Shown: positions 8,308 to 17,991, counted from the stretch's first letter. The stretch: DNA of 36,758 nucleotides from an uncultured Cytophagales bacterium (GCA_937136415.1 CAKZOK010000003.1:1-36758), one strand, 5' to 3'. Made by a program: numbers and translations. The notes: generated from the letters alone by a model not told the origin.

Positions 8308-8338
8308 TCTGATTTTTTCAGTAAAATTAGTATTTTTG
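8308..8338 (+). promoter_or_regulatory. Candidate promoter for the 8442 gene
   Basis: TCTG at 8308-8311 (3 of 4 to TTTG), a 19-nt spacer and a perfect -7 box TATTTTTG at 8331-8338. It leaves a leader of about 100 nt that also contains a long-range TGGGGC (8374-8379)/GCCCCA (8423-8428) pair of unknown meaning. Confidence 0.4.
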
Positions 8339-8441
8339 TTGAAAAATAGAATCTTTATAAGAAACAATTACAATGGGGCAAAGTAATGAACATAATTAAA
8401 AGAGTAATTTATTTGATTTATAGCCCCAAAAAAGAATAAAA

Positions 8442-8843
8442 ATGCAAAGAGAAAAAGATTATTTAAAGAAAAAAATAGATAAACTTGCTGTAATGTTGGC
8501 AGAGCTTTTAGCAAAGATGAGTAAAACAAATAATACCTTTACTAAAGAAGAGTTTGAAACAAAACTTGATGAAATTTTGAGGCAAGAAACAAAGTTGTAT
8601 TTTTCTATGATTTTAGAAATGAAAGAAGATGATTTTATAGAAGAATTAAAACAAAAACACAATTTAAACTCAAATCAACTTTATGTTTTGGCAGATTTAC
8701 TATATCATTATTCTTTGAATTTTGAAGAAAATACAACTCATTTGAATCCTAAAATTGTTGCTCTCTATGAAAATTCTATTGCTGAAGGAATTGTAATCTC
8801 CTTGAATAAATATACGTTGATAGATAAATTAAAAAATAATTAA
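8442..8843 (+). CDS. Small helical protein of unknown function, possibly DUF6483-like
   Basis: A 133-aa, strongly predicted helical and charged protein without a signal peptide or membrane segment. The opening MQREKDYLKKKIDKLAVMLA and the following leucine-rich helices recall the small cytoplasmic DUF6483 family (QDY...IEQLA...LA), but I cannot verify this. No catalytic motif is visible. It is followed after 35 bp by the DUF1415 gene on the same strand, and the two may be co-transcribed. No function is assigned. Confidence 0.75.
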   Translation: MQREKDYLKKKIDKLAVMLAELLAKMSKTNNTFTKEEFETKLDEILRQETKLYFSMILEMKEDDFIEELKQKHNLNSNQLYVLADLLYHYSLNFEENTTHLNPKIVALYENSIAEGIVISLNKYTLIDKLKNN

Positions 8844-8878
8844 GACTTCTCAAATTGTTAGAAATAAAAATAAAAATA

Positions 8879-9442
8879 ATGAATCAAGATATAAAAAATA
8901 ATACCAAAAAATGGTTTGAAGACTGGGTTTTAAAGTTAAATTTGTGTCCTTTTGCTCATTCTGTACATGCAAAAAAACAAATTCGTTTTGAGATAGAAGA
9001 AAGTAATGATTTTAAAAAATGTGTTCAAAAGGCTGTTGCTGAAATTAATTTTTTAGAAGAAAATAATAATATAAAATCTAACGAGTATGTAGATACAACA
9101 TTGGTCATTTTGCCTAATCAAAATAATTTTAATCAGTCTTTTGAAGATTTTTTAGATTTTATTGGATTATTGGATTTGTTTTTGGAACAAAATAACTTAG
9201 AAAACAAATTTGAATTAGTCGCTTTTCACCCAAATTATATTTTTGCAGGCGAAGATAAAGATTCGAAAAGCCATTATACTAATCGTTGTCCGTATCCAAT
9301 TTTGCATATTTTGAGAAAAGAAAGTATAGATAAAGCTGTGGATAGTTTTGGAAATATAGAGATGATTCCCAAAAAAAATATAGAAAAATTAGAAAAAATG
9401 AAAGAAAAAGATTTTGAATGGTTAAAATCTTTTTCTTCATAG
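8879..9442 (+). CDS. DUF1415 family protein
   Basis: A 187-aa cytoplasmic protein recognised from three conserved family motifs: WVLKLNLCPFA near the N terminus, LVAFHPNYIFAG in the middle and NRCPYPILHILR toward the C terminus. DUF1415 is widespread and of undetermined function; the conserved Cys and His residues in these motifs could bind metal, which is inference. The start is ATG 8879; a TTG start 24 nt upstream adds nothing conserved. It sits between the small helical protein and rodA, without obvious functional linkage. Confidence 0.88.
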   Translation: MNQDIKNNTKKWFEDWVLKLNLCPFAHSVHAKKQIRFEIEESNDFKKCVQKAVAEINFLEENNNIKSNEYVDTTLVILPNQNNFNQSFEDFLDFIGLLDLFLEQNNLENKFELVAFHPNYIFAGEDKDSKSHYTNRCPYPILHILRKESIDKAVDSFGNIEMIPKKNIEKLEKMKEKDFEWLKSFSS

Positions 9443-9529
9443 TTTTCAAAACCCTAAATGGTTTAAAGAGCCTTAGTGTCCAAACAAATATTCAACTTAT
9501 TATTTATAGTTAATCATTAATCATCAAAA

Positions 9530-11065
9530 ATGTACGGTTCATCTTCATCTTCTCGCTCACCTTTTTCTCAATTAGATTGGATGACAATTTTGTTGTTTTT
9601 TGCTCTCCTTTCTTGGGGTTGGATTAGTATTTATGCAGCCATTTATGATGCTGAAAAAACATATACAGTTACACAGTTTTTGTTCAAAACCAATGCAGGA
9701 AAACAAATCATGTGGATTGGGCTTGCGACCATACTGGCTTTTGTTTTGATGCTTTTAGATGTTCGGCTTTTTGCTTCTTTTTCTCCTTTTTTTTATATCG
9801 GAACAATGGCACTTTTAGTAGGTGTATTGCTTTTTGGTAGAGAGATTGCAGGCTCAAAATCGTGGTTTGATTTTGGTGGAATCCGTTTTCAACCTGCCGA
9901 ACTTGCCAAAGTAGGTACAGCTCTAATGATAGCATTTTTTTTGGGAAATAAACGTGTGAGTGCCGAAAAATGGAATAATATAGGGATTTTGATAGTCATT
10001 ATTGGCATTCCTGCTGTTCTCACAATTTTGCAAGGCGATACAGGTTCGGCGATGGTTTTTGCTAGTTTTTTTATTGTATTTTATCGTGAAGGATTGCCTT
10101 CTTTTATTATGGTAATTGGTATTTCTGCTATCTTACTTTTGGTTGCTACTCTTGTTATGCTTTCTGATTTGTGGGGATTGATGCAGCGAATTATTATTAT
10201 TGGAGGAGTGATTTTGTTAGCTATTCAGCTTATAGATTTTTTTAGAAGACGAACTGAAGACCGTCCCAAATGGGTTGTTTTTTTTATAGAAATCGGATTA
10301 AATATTACTTTATTGACTATTCCTTGGTGGATTCCTGTACAAGAATATCAATCGGAGGAAGGAATAGCGTTAGTCAAATCTGAATCTTTCAAACAAAATT
10401 TGATGTGGTTGGCTGCCATTTTTGGAGTTTGGCTAGTTATTAAAGGAGTTTTTGCCATTACAATAGACAAAAAATACAAACCCATTTGGTTGGTTGGATT
10501 TATAATAATGGCTACTGTTGCGATTGTGGGAGGCTTAGATTTTTTTGTGAAAGATGTATTGAAAGGTTATCAACGGAAAAGATTGGAGGTTTTGGTCGAC
10601 CCAACACAAGGTAAGCAAGATTTCGGCTGGCAAGTTTATAACTCAAAAAGTGCTATCAGTTCGGGAGGGCTTACAGGAAAAGGATTTTTGGAAGGAACGC
10701 ATACAAAACTTAATTATGTACCTGACCAAAGCACTGATTTTATTTATTGCACCATCGGAGAAGAGCAAGGCTGGGTAGGAAGTTTTGGGGTTTTGGTTTT
10801 GTTTGTTTTATTATTTTTTAGATTGATTCATGTAGCAGAACGGCAAAAATCAAAGTTTTCTAGGGTGTATGCGTATGGCGTAGTTTCAATTTTATTTTAT
10901 CATTTTATAGTAAATATTGGAATGACGATTGGGCTTTTTCCTGTTATTGGTATTCCTTTGCCATTTTTTAGTTATGGTGGTTCGTCGCTTTGGGGTTTTA
11001 CTTTGTTGCTTTTTATTTTGGTAAAATTGGATATGCACCGTAAAACAGAAGTTAAAATTGACTAA
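9530..11065 (+). CDS. rodA: Rod shape-determining protein RodA (SEDS peptidoglycan glycosyltransferase)
   Basis: SEDS-family polymerase that elongates glycan strands from lipid II at the inner membrane, partnered by PBP2. Multi-spanning membrane protein with the family landmarks GSKSWFDFGGIRFQPAELAKV (108-128), GDTGSA (169-174), the periplasmic VPDQSTDFIY segment containing the likely catalytic D403, EEQGW and the closing IPLPFFSYGGSS. At 511 aa it is longer than typical RodA (about 370-420); the excess lies around residues 210-345, where extra hydrophobic stretches surround a loop (RRRTEDRPK... EYQSEEGIALVKSE). No mreB/mreC/pbp2 genes are adjacent. A heptamer array abuts the stop codon. Confidence 0.94.
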   Translation: MYGSSSSSRSPFSQLDWMTILLFFALLSWGWISIYAAIYDAEKTYTVTQFLFKTNAGKQIMWIGLATILAFVLMLLDVRLFASFSPFFYIGTMALLVGVLLFGREIAGSKSWFDFGGIRFQPAELAKVGTALMIAFFLGNKRVSAEKWNNIGILIVIIGIPAVLTILQGDTGSAMVFASFFIVFYREGLPSFIMVIGISAILLLVATLVMLSDLWGLMQRIIIIGGVILLAIQLIDFFRRRTEDRPKWVVFFIEIGLNITLLTIPWWIPVQEYQSEEGIALVKSESFKQNLMWLAAIFGVWLVIKGVFAITIDKKYKPIWLVGFIIMATVAIVGGLDFFVKDVLKGYQRKRLEVLVDPTQGKQDFGWQVYNSKSAISSGGLTGKGFLEGTHTKLNYVPDQSTDFIYCTIGEEQGWVGSFGVLVLFVLLFFRLIHVAERQKSKFSRVYAYGVVSILFYHFIVNIGMTIGLFPVIGIPLPFFSYGGSSLWGFTLLLFILVKLDMHRKTEVKID

Positions 11066-11066
11066 C

Positions 11067-11101
11067 CAGTTATCAGTTACCAGCAAATAGTAACCAGTTA
11101 A
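11067..11101 (+). repeat. Heptanucleotide tandem repeat array, 5 units, CAGTTAC type
   Basis: Five degenerate 7-nt units (CAGTTAT, CAGTTAC, CAGCAAA, TAGTAAC, CAGTTAA) beginning 1 base after the rodA stop. Same family as 7387-7435. Confidence 0.75.
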
Positions 11102-11157
11102 TTTCAAATACTATTTTAGTTATTTCTCTGTGTTTAAAATGTATTCCGTATTTAAAA

Positions 11158-11967
11158 ATGAAAATATCTATAATTACCGTTGTCCGAAATGCAAAAGAGC
11201 TTTTTTTTCAAACACTTGAATCGGTCAAAAATCAGACGTATCAGAATATAGAATATGTAGTCATTGATGGAAATTCTACTGACGGAACAAAAGAAATCAT
11301 AGAACAAAATCAAGAATATATTACAAGGTGGATAAGCGAAAAAGATGAAAGCCTTTATGATGCAATGAATAAAGGATTAAAACTTAGTACAGGAGATTTT
11401 GTGTGGTTTTTGCACGCTGGAGATACAATTCCAACTCCTCAAAGTTTGGAAAATATAATTAATGAAATTTTAGAAAAAAATAAATCTGAAAAGCAAAGTA
11501 AAAATAATACTTTTCAAAATATAGATTTTATTTATGGAAAAGTAAAAATTGAAAGTATAGAAAATGATACTCATATTTTTTCAGATTATCACAAAATTGC
11601 GCCCACAGAAAAACAATTATCAAAACTAGGTTATAAAATTTTTTTAGAAGGAATGGTAATTTGCCATCAAGGAATGCTTGTGCGTAGAGAGATTGCACCT
11701 TTTTATGATTTGGATTTTAGATTAGCAGGAGATATAGATTGGTCTATTCGTCTTTTTAAAGAAATAGAAAAACGTAAAAATAGCAAACAAGAAGTTAGAG
11801 TAAAACAATCAGAAATCATAATTGCTCATTTTTTGGCAGGAGGGATTTCGACTTCACAAAAGAAAAAATCACTACAAGAGCGTTTCAAAATCTTTCAAAA
11901 ACATATTGGCTTTGTAGGTGCAGTTTGGCAACATTTTATTATTTTTGGAAAGCGAATTTTTAAATAA
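11158..11967 (+). CDS. Family 2 glycosyltransferase
   Basis: A 269-aa GT-A fold glycosyltransferase, probably adding a sugar to a surface polysaccharide or lipid-linked glycan. It opens with the nucleotide-sugar site KISIITVVRNAKELFFQTLESV (2-23), then YVVIDGNSTDGTKEII, SEKDESLYDAMNKGL and the DxD-equivalent LHAGD near 81-85. This arrangement resembles the WcaE/WcaA-type GT2 subgroup. No other polysaccharide genes are adjacent. The next gene starts 14 bp downstream, so the two are likely co-transcribed. Sugar donor and acceptor cannot be told from sequence. Confidence 0.9.
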   Translation: MKISIITVVRNAKELFFQTLESVKNQTYQNIEYVVIDGNSTDGTKEIIEQNQEYITRWISEKDESLYDAMNKGLKLSTGDFVWFLHAGDTIPTPQSLENIINEILEKNKSEKQSKNNTFQNIDFIYGKVKIESIENDTHIFSDYHKIAPTEKQLSKLGYKIFLEGMVICHQGMLVRREIAPFYDLDFRLAGDIDWSIRLFKEIEKRKNSKQEVRVKQSEIIIAHFLAGGISTSQKKKSLQERFKIFQKHIGFVGAVWQHFIIFGKRIFK

Positions 11968-11981
11968 AATCTATTCTACTT

Positions 11982-12620
11982 ATGCCACAAAACACAACTA
12001 CAAACAAATTTTCATCTTTTATTGGTATTTTTTTATTACTTGGAATTATTGGTTTTACTGTTTTTATAAATTTCTTTGCCAAAGAACCAACCGACCAACC
12101 AACAGAAGAAGAAGCAAAAAATAGAGAAATAGAAGAACCAAAGTTTAGAGTTTTAGAACCAGATGATTTATCAATACTTTGGAAATTAAAAAATTTGGAA
12201 ACTGATTCTGTCCGACTTAGTTATAATGAGGACAGAACATACATAAAAATAAATACTTTTCCCAAAAAATCATATGGATACAAAGAAAGTAATATTAATT
12301 ATGGAACATTGGATTTTAAAAATTATTACATCAAAAATTCAAGAACTACTTTTGCAGATGTTGAAATAAAATACCTTAATAACAATGTTGCTGATTCTGC
12401 CCAATTAATGGAAATAGGAAATATAATTTTGGCGTATCAAATTGAATCTATTACTACTATCAAGCAACAAAACCTCACTTGTGTATATTTAAAAGATGGA
12501 CGAGAAATATTTTTGATAAGAGAAAGTACAGAAATAAAAGATGGTTATTATAAAGAATTAGTAGAGCGAGCAGAGTATCGCAATGACAGTACAAGAATAA
12601 TTTTCCCTCCAACCTTTTAG
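11982..12620 (+). CDS. Membrane-anchored protein of unknown function
   Basis: A 212-aa protein with a single N-terminal transmembrane segment (about 11-33, FSSFIGIFLLLGIIGFTVFI), a charged linker rich in E, P and T (36-55) and a soluble C-terminal domain of mixed strands. The N terminus lacks a lipobox, so it is probably a signal-anchored protein facing the periplasm. I do not recognise the domain. It follows the GT2 gene by 14 bp and is closed by a strong terminator. Confidence 0.75.
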   Translation: MPQNTTTNKFSSFIGIFLLLGIIGFTVFINFFAKEPTDQPTEEEAKNREIEEPKFRVLEPDDLSILWKLKNLETDSVRLSYNEDRTYIKINTFPKKSYGYKESNINYGTLDFKNYYIKNSRTTFADVEIKYLNNNVADSAQLMEIGNIILAYQIESITTIKQQNLTCVYLKDGREIFLIRESTEIKDGYYKELVERAEYRNDSTRIIFPPTF

Positions 12621-12696
12621 GGAATAGGAATTAAATAAAGGATTGTTTTTTATTTGTATAATAAGTTGTTTTACAAAAATAGTAGGCTTTATATAA

Positions 12697-12736
12697 AAAA
12701 TCCCTTCTCACAATTAAGTTAGAAGGGATTTTGCTA
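12697..12736. terminator. Bidirectional intrinsic terminator, 11982 gene / secDF
   Basis: A perfect 12-bp stem, AAAATCCCTTCT at 12697-12708 with 12721-12732, and a 12-nt loop. A-runs and T-runs on the two sides suit termination from both strands between convergent genes. Confidence 0.8.
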
Positions 12737-12803
12737 TTTTATAAGAATAGACAATAAGAATAGATAATTAACTAATCACTTATAGTTAATCACTAACAAC
12801 TAT

Positions 12804-15800
12804 TTAATATTTCTTAGGTTTTTTAGGTCTTACAAGAGGTTGAGTTTCTTGTACTTGTTCAGGATTTTCTGCTTCCTCTTCCATTGCTTTCATATATTCA
12901 GCCATTTCTTGTTTGTCAGAATATTGTTGAGCATATTTTTCTTTTTTCTTAGCGATTAGCTCACGCTCATTCTCAATAGCATTCTTAGAATATAAATCTA
13001 ATACTAAAGGAGTTGCAACAAAAACAGAAGAATATGTACCCACAATTACACCGATAAGAAGTGCAAAAGAGAATCCTTTAAGAGCTTCTCCACCAAAGAT
13101 AAACAAAATTAAGACTACCAAAAGTGTAGTAACTGAAGTGATTAATGTTCTGCTAAGTGTATTATTAACAGCTCCGTTGATTGTTTCTTGTAAATCTTCA
13201 TCTACTCTATCTTGAAGAGCTTCACGAATACGGTCAAAAACAACCACAGTATCATTCAATGAATAACCAATTACGGTAAGAATGGCTGCAATAAATACTT
13301 GGTCAATCTCAACAGCAAATCCTAAAAGATAAGCGATTGCAAAAAGAGAAATTACAATCAAACTATCGTGTGTAAGGGCTGCCACAGCACCAGCACCAAA
13401 ACGCCAGTTGCTAAAACGAACAGAAATATAACCAAACATCAAAATCAAGGCTACAATTACAGCTGTGCGAGCAGAATCTGCAATGTCATCAGCGATAGTT
13501 GCACCTACTTTCGAAGTACTTACTACTTCTGGGCTAAGAGCTACATATTTATCTCCCAAACTAGCCATAATTTCGTTTTGAATTTGTTCATCTACATCAG
13601 TAGATTCTTCATCAGAACGGTAACTTGTCGTAATTTTTACTTTCTCATCACCATCATAACTTTTTACTTCTACCGAAGTTTGAAGTTTTTGTTCGATGCT
13701 AGATTCAATTTCTGAAGGAGTTACATCTGCCGAAAACTGAACTACATACGAGCGTCCACCTGTAAAATCAACACCCATATTTAAGCCTTTTGTAGCCAAA
13801 ACACCAATACCAATAGCAATCACAATACCAGAGATTACATATCCCATTTTGCGTTTGCCCATAAAATTGATATTTGTATTTGCCAACATACTTTTTGTAA
13901 ATGGAGTAGAGAAAGACATATTACTCTCATCACCTTTACGGCTCATCCAATAAATAATCAAACGACTAATATAAACTGCTGTAAAGAACGAACAAACTAT
14001 ACCAATCATCAAAGTAACTGCAAAACCTTTAATTGGACCTGCTCCTAATACGTAAAGTACAACCGATGTGATAAGTGTTGTTACGTTGGCATCAATAATT
14101 GTAATCAAAGCTCTTTGAAAACCATCTTCAATCGAAACCATTAAGCCTTTACCCATTGCGAGTTCTTCTCTAATTCTTTCAAAGATAAGAACGTTTGCAT
14201 CAACCGACATACCGATTGTAAGTACAATACCTGCAATACCAGGGAGTGTAAGAGCTGCACCAAGTTGTGCCAAAAGTCCGAAGATAAAGAAGATATTTGC
14301 AAGAAGAGCTACGTTTGCAACGATACCAGCTTTTGCATAATAAATAATCATAAACAAGACTACCAAACCTAATCCAACAAGGATAGATAAGATACCCTGT
14401 GTTTGAGCAGCAGCTCCCAAAGAAGGTCCTACTACTGCTTCTTCTACAATACGAGTAGGGGCAGGAAGTTTACCAGCTTTCAAGATGTTTGCTAAATCTT
14501 TTGCTTCCTCTACTTCAAAACTACCTGAAATAGAAGAACGTCCACCACCAATTTCTTCATTTACATTTGGAGCAGAATAAACATAATCATCAAGAACAAT
14601 AGCAATCTGACGACCTACATTTTTTCCAGTAAGATTTTTCCAAAGACGTGCGCCTTCGCCATTCATTGCTAAAGAAACCTCTACTTGTCCGTTTGGATTG
14701 ATGTCTTGGCGAGCATCTGTAATTACTTCTCCATTCATTGGAGCTTTTCCACCTGTTCCTGTTTTGATGACATGAAGAGTATAAAATGCTTTTCCTTTGT
14801 CTTCTACAGTTGGTTTTACGCCCCAAAAGAATCTCATGTCTTTAGGAATGATATTTTTTACCATTGGGTCATTCAACATTTTGTTGATAGAAGAAGTATC
14901 TAAGGCTTCATACGTCAATGCAAAATAAGTTTGACTCAAAGGAGTTAATTTTGCAAAAAGAGGAGAAACAGTTTGATTTTGTGTAGTATCTGCTAATAAG
15001 TCATCTGTTTTTGTTGTATCTTCTTCATTAACAATGGCATTACCCAAACTATCTGTTTGTGTATCATCAGTATCCATTATTAAATCATTTCCTGCATCGG
15101 CAGTTGTATTTGTAGTATCAGGAATTGTCAAATCATCTGTAGTAGAAGTTTCAGTTTTTTCCATACGATTTTCTATCCAAAACGCATTGATTTGTGTCAA
15201 AACGTCTTGATATTCTTGTGGCTGATATACTTCCCAAAATTCTAGCTTTGCAACACCTTGCAACAAATCACGAACACGCTCTGCATTACTAACCCCTGGT
15301 AATTCTACTTGAATACGGCTAGTTCCTTCAATAAGCTGAACATTTGGCTGTGTAACACCAAATTTATCTACACGAGTACGAATAATTTCGAAAGCTCTTT
15401 GTACCGAACCATCAACCTCTTCACGAATAAAATCCTCTACTTCTTTATCAGAAGAACGGAAATTGATTTTGCCACTATTTGCAGAAGTAGCAAAAACATC
15501 TTTCAATTTGCCTTCGCCAGCTTTTGCTTGATACGCATCAAAAAATAGTTCTACATAACGGTCTTGACTAGAAACTTGTTGTTTGTTTGCTTCTGCAAGT
15601 GCAGCCAAAAAACTTTCGTTTTGGCTTTCATTAGACAATGATTTTAAGATGTCTATTGGAGAAACTTCAAGTGTTACGTGCATACCACCTTGAAGGTCAA
15701 GTCCAAGATTAAGCTCTTTTTCTTTTACTTCTTGGTAAGTAAAATTAGCAATCAAAATGTCATAAACAGGCTGTGACCACATAGAGTCTAAATACTGTTT

Positions 15801-15938
15801 TTTGAGTACTGCGTCGCCATTTGAATAGGCTTCTGCATTGCTTTCTACGTTGCGAGATACAAGTGTGAATGATAATGAAAACAAACACAAGACTGCAAAG
15901 AGAATAGCTAGGAATATAATAAAACCTCTATTTTGCAT
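12804..15938 (-). CDS. secDF: Protein translocase subunit SecDF (fused SecD-SecF)
   Basis: RND-type accessory of the Sec translocon that uses proton flow to pull exported proteins across the inner membrane. The 1044-aa fusion has a SecD half with an N-terminal membrane segment, LGLDLQGG (78-85), a P1 periplasmic region, five clustered membrane segments and SVDANVLIFERIREE (578-592); the SecF half has GVDFTGG (722-728) and YSLNDTVVVFDRIREAL. An unusual Asp/Thr-rich low-complexity linker fills about residues 262-322 within the periplasmic domain. The C terminus ends in a charged tail (KKKEKYAQQ... KKPKKY). Fusion of SecD and SecF is normal in Bacteroidota. A heptamer array lies just upstream of the start. 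Confidence 0.97.
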   Translation of the reverse strand: MQNRGFIIFLAILFAVLCLFSLSFTLVSRNVESNAEAYSNGDAVLKKQYLDSMWSQPVYDILIANFTYQEVKEKELNLGLDLQGGMHVTLEVSPIDILKSLSNESQNESFLAALAEANKQQVSSQDRYVELFFDAYQAKAGEGKLKDVFATSANSGKINFRSSDKEVEDFIREEVDGSVQRAFEIIRTRVDKFGVTQPNVQLIEGTSRIQVELPGVSNAERVRDLLQGVAKLEFWEVYQPQEYQDVLTQINAFWIENRMEKTETSTTDDLTIPDTTNTTADAGNDLIMDTDDTQTDSLGNAIVNEEDTTKTDDLLADTTQNQTVSPLFAKLTPLSQTYFALTYEALDTSSINKMLNDPMVKNIIPKDMRFFWGVKPTVEDKGKAFYTLHVIKTGTGGKAPMNGEVITDARQDINPNGQVEVSLAMNGEGARLWKNLTGKNVGRQIAIVLDDYVYSAPNVNEEIGGGRSSISGSFEVEEAKDLANILKAGKLPAPTRIVEEAVVGPSLGAAAQTQGILSILVGLGLVVLFMIIYYAKAGIVANVALLANIFFIFGLLAQLGAALTLPGIAGIVLTIGMSVDANVLIFERIREELAMGKGLMVSIEDGFQRALITIIDANVTTLITSVVLYVLGAGPIKGFAVTLMIGIVCSFFTAVYISRLIIYWMSRKGDESNMSFSTPFTKSMLANTNINFMGKRKMGYVISGIVIAIGIGVLATKGLNMGVDFTGGRSYVVQFSADVTPSEIESSIEQKLQTSVEVKSYDGDEKVKITTSYRSDEESTDVDEQIQNEIMASLGDKYVALSPEVVSTSKVGATIADDIADSARTAVIVALILMFGYISVRFSNWRFGAGAVAALTHDSLIVISLFAIAYLLGFAVEIDQVFIAAILTVIGYSLNDTVVVFDRIREALQDRVDEDLQETINGAVNNTLSRTLITSVTTLLVVLILFIFGGEALKGFSFALLIGVIVGTYSSVFVATPLVLDLYSKNAIENERELIAKKKEKYAQQYSDKQEMAEYMKAMEEEAENPEQVQETQPLVRPKKPKKY

Positions 15939-15950
15939 GAGAATATGAGA

Positions 15951-15978
15951 ATTACGGATTACGGATTATGAATTACGA
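15951..15978 (+). repeat. Heptanucleotide tandem repeat array, 4 units, ATTACGR type
   Basis: ATTACGG twice, then ATTATGA and ATTACGA in register, 12 bases upstream of the secDF start and so within its presumed leader. Confidence 0.75.
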
Positions 15979-16109
15979 AGGAAAAAACTTCACAATAGAT
16001 AAAGGGAATCCAATATTAAAAATTAGAATATAAATGTATGAAATGAAATTGCGATTGGACAAAAACAGAAACACATAAATTAATCATTACTTAAAAGTCG
16101 AAGACTTCA

Positions 16110-16144
16110 TTAACTGATTACTGGTAACTGATTACTGGTAAATG
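16110..16144 (-). repeat. Heptanucleotide tandem repeat array, 5 units, inverted CAGTTAC type
   Basis: Units TTAACTG, ATTACTG, GTAACTG, ATTACTG and GTAAATG on the plus strand are the reverse complement of the CAGTTAC/CAGTAAT family. The array ends 1 base before the stop codon of the minus-strand gene at 16146, so in gene orientation it again starts right after a stop. Confidence 0.8.
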
Positions 16145-16145
16145 A

Positions 16146-16598
16146 CTATGGAGCGTTTGGGGAAATAAAACAGCTAAATAGTATTTTGAAGAAAGAAGAA
16201 CTACAAAAGTAGTAATTAAAGCTATTTAGTTTTTGAGAAGAAAAAGAAGGTAAAATAAATTCTATATTGGGTATAAGAATAATATTTTGAAATAATTCTG
16301 TTGTAACAAAACCTTGCAAAAGAGCATCTGAAGAGTGTGCTGTTTTGAGTGTGAGAGGTTCTTTTTCTTGTTGATTTTGATTATCTGAATTAGATAAATT
16401 CTGATTTGTATCTAAATTTGTAGTATTGATTAATGAATAATCAATTTCTGTATTTTTATTTAGAGTAATTAAATTATTTTCTATACGTTCAATATCTAAA
16501 TCCAGACCAACAAAACGCATTGTTGTCGAAAAGACAACCAAAACCAGCATAAAGCAAGTCATAGCAAAGTTGCGAGAAGAAGAAATAGTTTTAGACAT
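16146..16598 (-). CDS. Small membrane protein of unknown function
   Basis: A 150-aa product starting at ATG 16598 (a TTG at 16664 is in frame but unlikely). Residues about 12-30 form a hydrophobic segment (FAMTCFMLVLVVFSTTM), probably a signal anchor, followed by an Asn/Gln/Thr-rich region and a Ser/Phe-rich C terminus with FCSSSFFKILFSCF. No motif is recognised. It lies between the acyltransferase and secDF genes on the same strand, with repeats on the secDF side. Coding status is likely but not certain. Confidence 0.55.
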   Translation of the reverse strand: MSKTISSSRNFAMTCFMLVLVVFSTTMRFVGLDLDIERIENNLITLNKNTEIDYSLINTTNLDTNQNLSNSDNQNQQEKEPLTLKTAHSSDALLQGFVTTELFQNIILIPNIEFILPSFSSQKLNSFNYYFCSSSFFKILFSCFISPNAP

Positions 16599-16699
16599 TA
16601 GTATTAGATGAAATACAGTTTTTAATAGAGTTGCAAAATTAGTGTTTTTAATTTTATAATGCAAAAAATGATTGATTATATGATAAAATATTATTCAAA

Positions 16700-17746
16700 T
16701 TATCTTGCAGGAACATGCTTATTGCGAAGTTTAATAATTGGTTTTTCTAATAACTTGAACACAATATAACCTATTATAAAAGACCAAAAAAACATAATTG
16801 GAATTTTTATCCATGCTGAGGTAACTCCCAAGTAATCAAAGGTATATGTCCAAGCATGTAACCAAAGAGAGTGAGATAAATAGGTGCTATATGAAGAAAT
16901 AGCAATTTTGTAGGTGAGCGTTTTGGTAGCTAGGGCAATAGGTTTTCCTCTTACAGCAACTATCAAACAAAAACCATATAAAATACCACTAAGTGTTATA
17001 GAAACTTGGGCTTTAACTAAAATAGGTAAAAACACATAAAGTGAAATAATAATAAATGTGGCTGCGTAAATAAAATATTTATAAGATATTAATTTATCAA
17101 AAAAAGTTTTATCATAGCGTAGTATTTGAGAAATAACGACTCCTAATAATAAAGTTTCATATCTAAAGTGAGAAGCCACCACTTGATAACCAAATACTTG
17201 ACCTATTGTGTTGTCATAAAGTGAAAGTCTAAATATTAAGGGTAAAAGAAATAAAAAAATAAGTGAAATTATTGTTAGTTTTTTGGGAATACGCAAAAAT
17301 AACCAAACTAAAAAAGGCATTAATAAATAAAAATGTTCTTCTACACAAAGTGTCCAACTAATTACATAAAAAGGCATTTCTTTTTCATAATTCTGTAAGA
17401 AAAATAAATAAGTCCAAGAAAATTCTTGATTACGTACTACATAAACAGCAATATATGCCAATACCATAAAAAAATAGTACATTGGTACAGTACGATAAAT
17501 TCTTCGAAGAATGAAAATTTTTATATTTACTTTTCCAATTCTATCATGTTCTTCCCAGTAGATACTACCTATCAAAAAACCACTTAAAATACAAAACAAC
17601 TCTACACTACTAGAACCTAATACTTCTAACCATTTCCACAACCAAAACGGCACACCTACTAAGTTACAACAATGATAAAAAATTACAATTATAACAGCCA
17701 AAGCTCTAAGTAAATCTAAATTGGGATAGCGTGAAATCTTTGCCAT
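16700..17746 (-). CDS. Acyltransferase 3 family membrane protein (OafA/YrhL-like)
   Basis: An integral membrane acyltransferase that moves acetyl or other acyl groups onto surface sugars. The 348-aa protein begins with the hallmark RYPNLDLLRALAVIIVIFYH (5-24), in which the Arg and the following His are conserved functional positions, and continues through about ten membrane segments with a conserved SWTLCVEEHFYLLMPFLVW region in the middle. There is no C-terminal SGNH domain. It is not in a polysaccharide cluster here, so the substrate is unknown. Confidence 0.9.
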   Translation of the reverse strand: MAKISRYPNLDLLRALAVIIVIFYHCCNLVGVPFWLWKWLEVLGSSSVELFCILSGFLIGSIYWEEHDRIGKVNIKIFILRRIYRTVPMYYFFMVLAYIAVYVVRNQEFSWTYLFFLQNYEKEMPFYVISWTLCVEEHFYLLMPFLVWLFLRIPKKLTIISLIFLFLLPLIFRLSLYDNTIGQVFGYQVVASHFRYETLLLGVVISQILRYDKTFFDKLISYKYFIYAATFIIISLYVFLPILVKAQVSITLSGILYGFCLIVAVRGKPIALATKTLTYKIAISSYSTYLSHSLWLHAWTYTFDYLGVTSAWIKIPIMFFWSFIIGYIVFKLLEKPIIKLRNKHVPAR

Positions 17747-17816
17747 TTGGAGCTGGGTTCTTTGAATTTTATTGAAAAAATAAAAATACTATTTTTTTTT
17801 AATAAAATTCAAATAT

Positions 17817-17853
17817 AAAAAGTCTTTATTCAAAGAATGAATAAAGACTTTTT
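17817..17853 (-). terminator. Intrinsic terminator downstream of tRNA-Met
   Basis: A perfect 15-bp stem (17817-17831 with 17839-17853, arms containing AGTCTTTATTC and its complement) with a 7-nt loop, ending in a T-run on the minus strand, placed just after the tRNA. Confidence 0.8.
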
Positions 17854-17871
17854 TATGTTTTAAGAAATTTG

Positions 17872-17945
<74 letters not shown>

Positions 17946-17991
17946 ATATTTTTATGTTTTTGAATGAGTTTGTTTTCCCTCATTGCGATTG

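Noticed and set aside
13368..13715. Plus-strand open frame inside secDF
   Set aside because: Antisense to a fully conserved SecF domain; no family resemblance.
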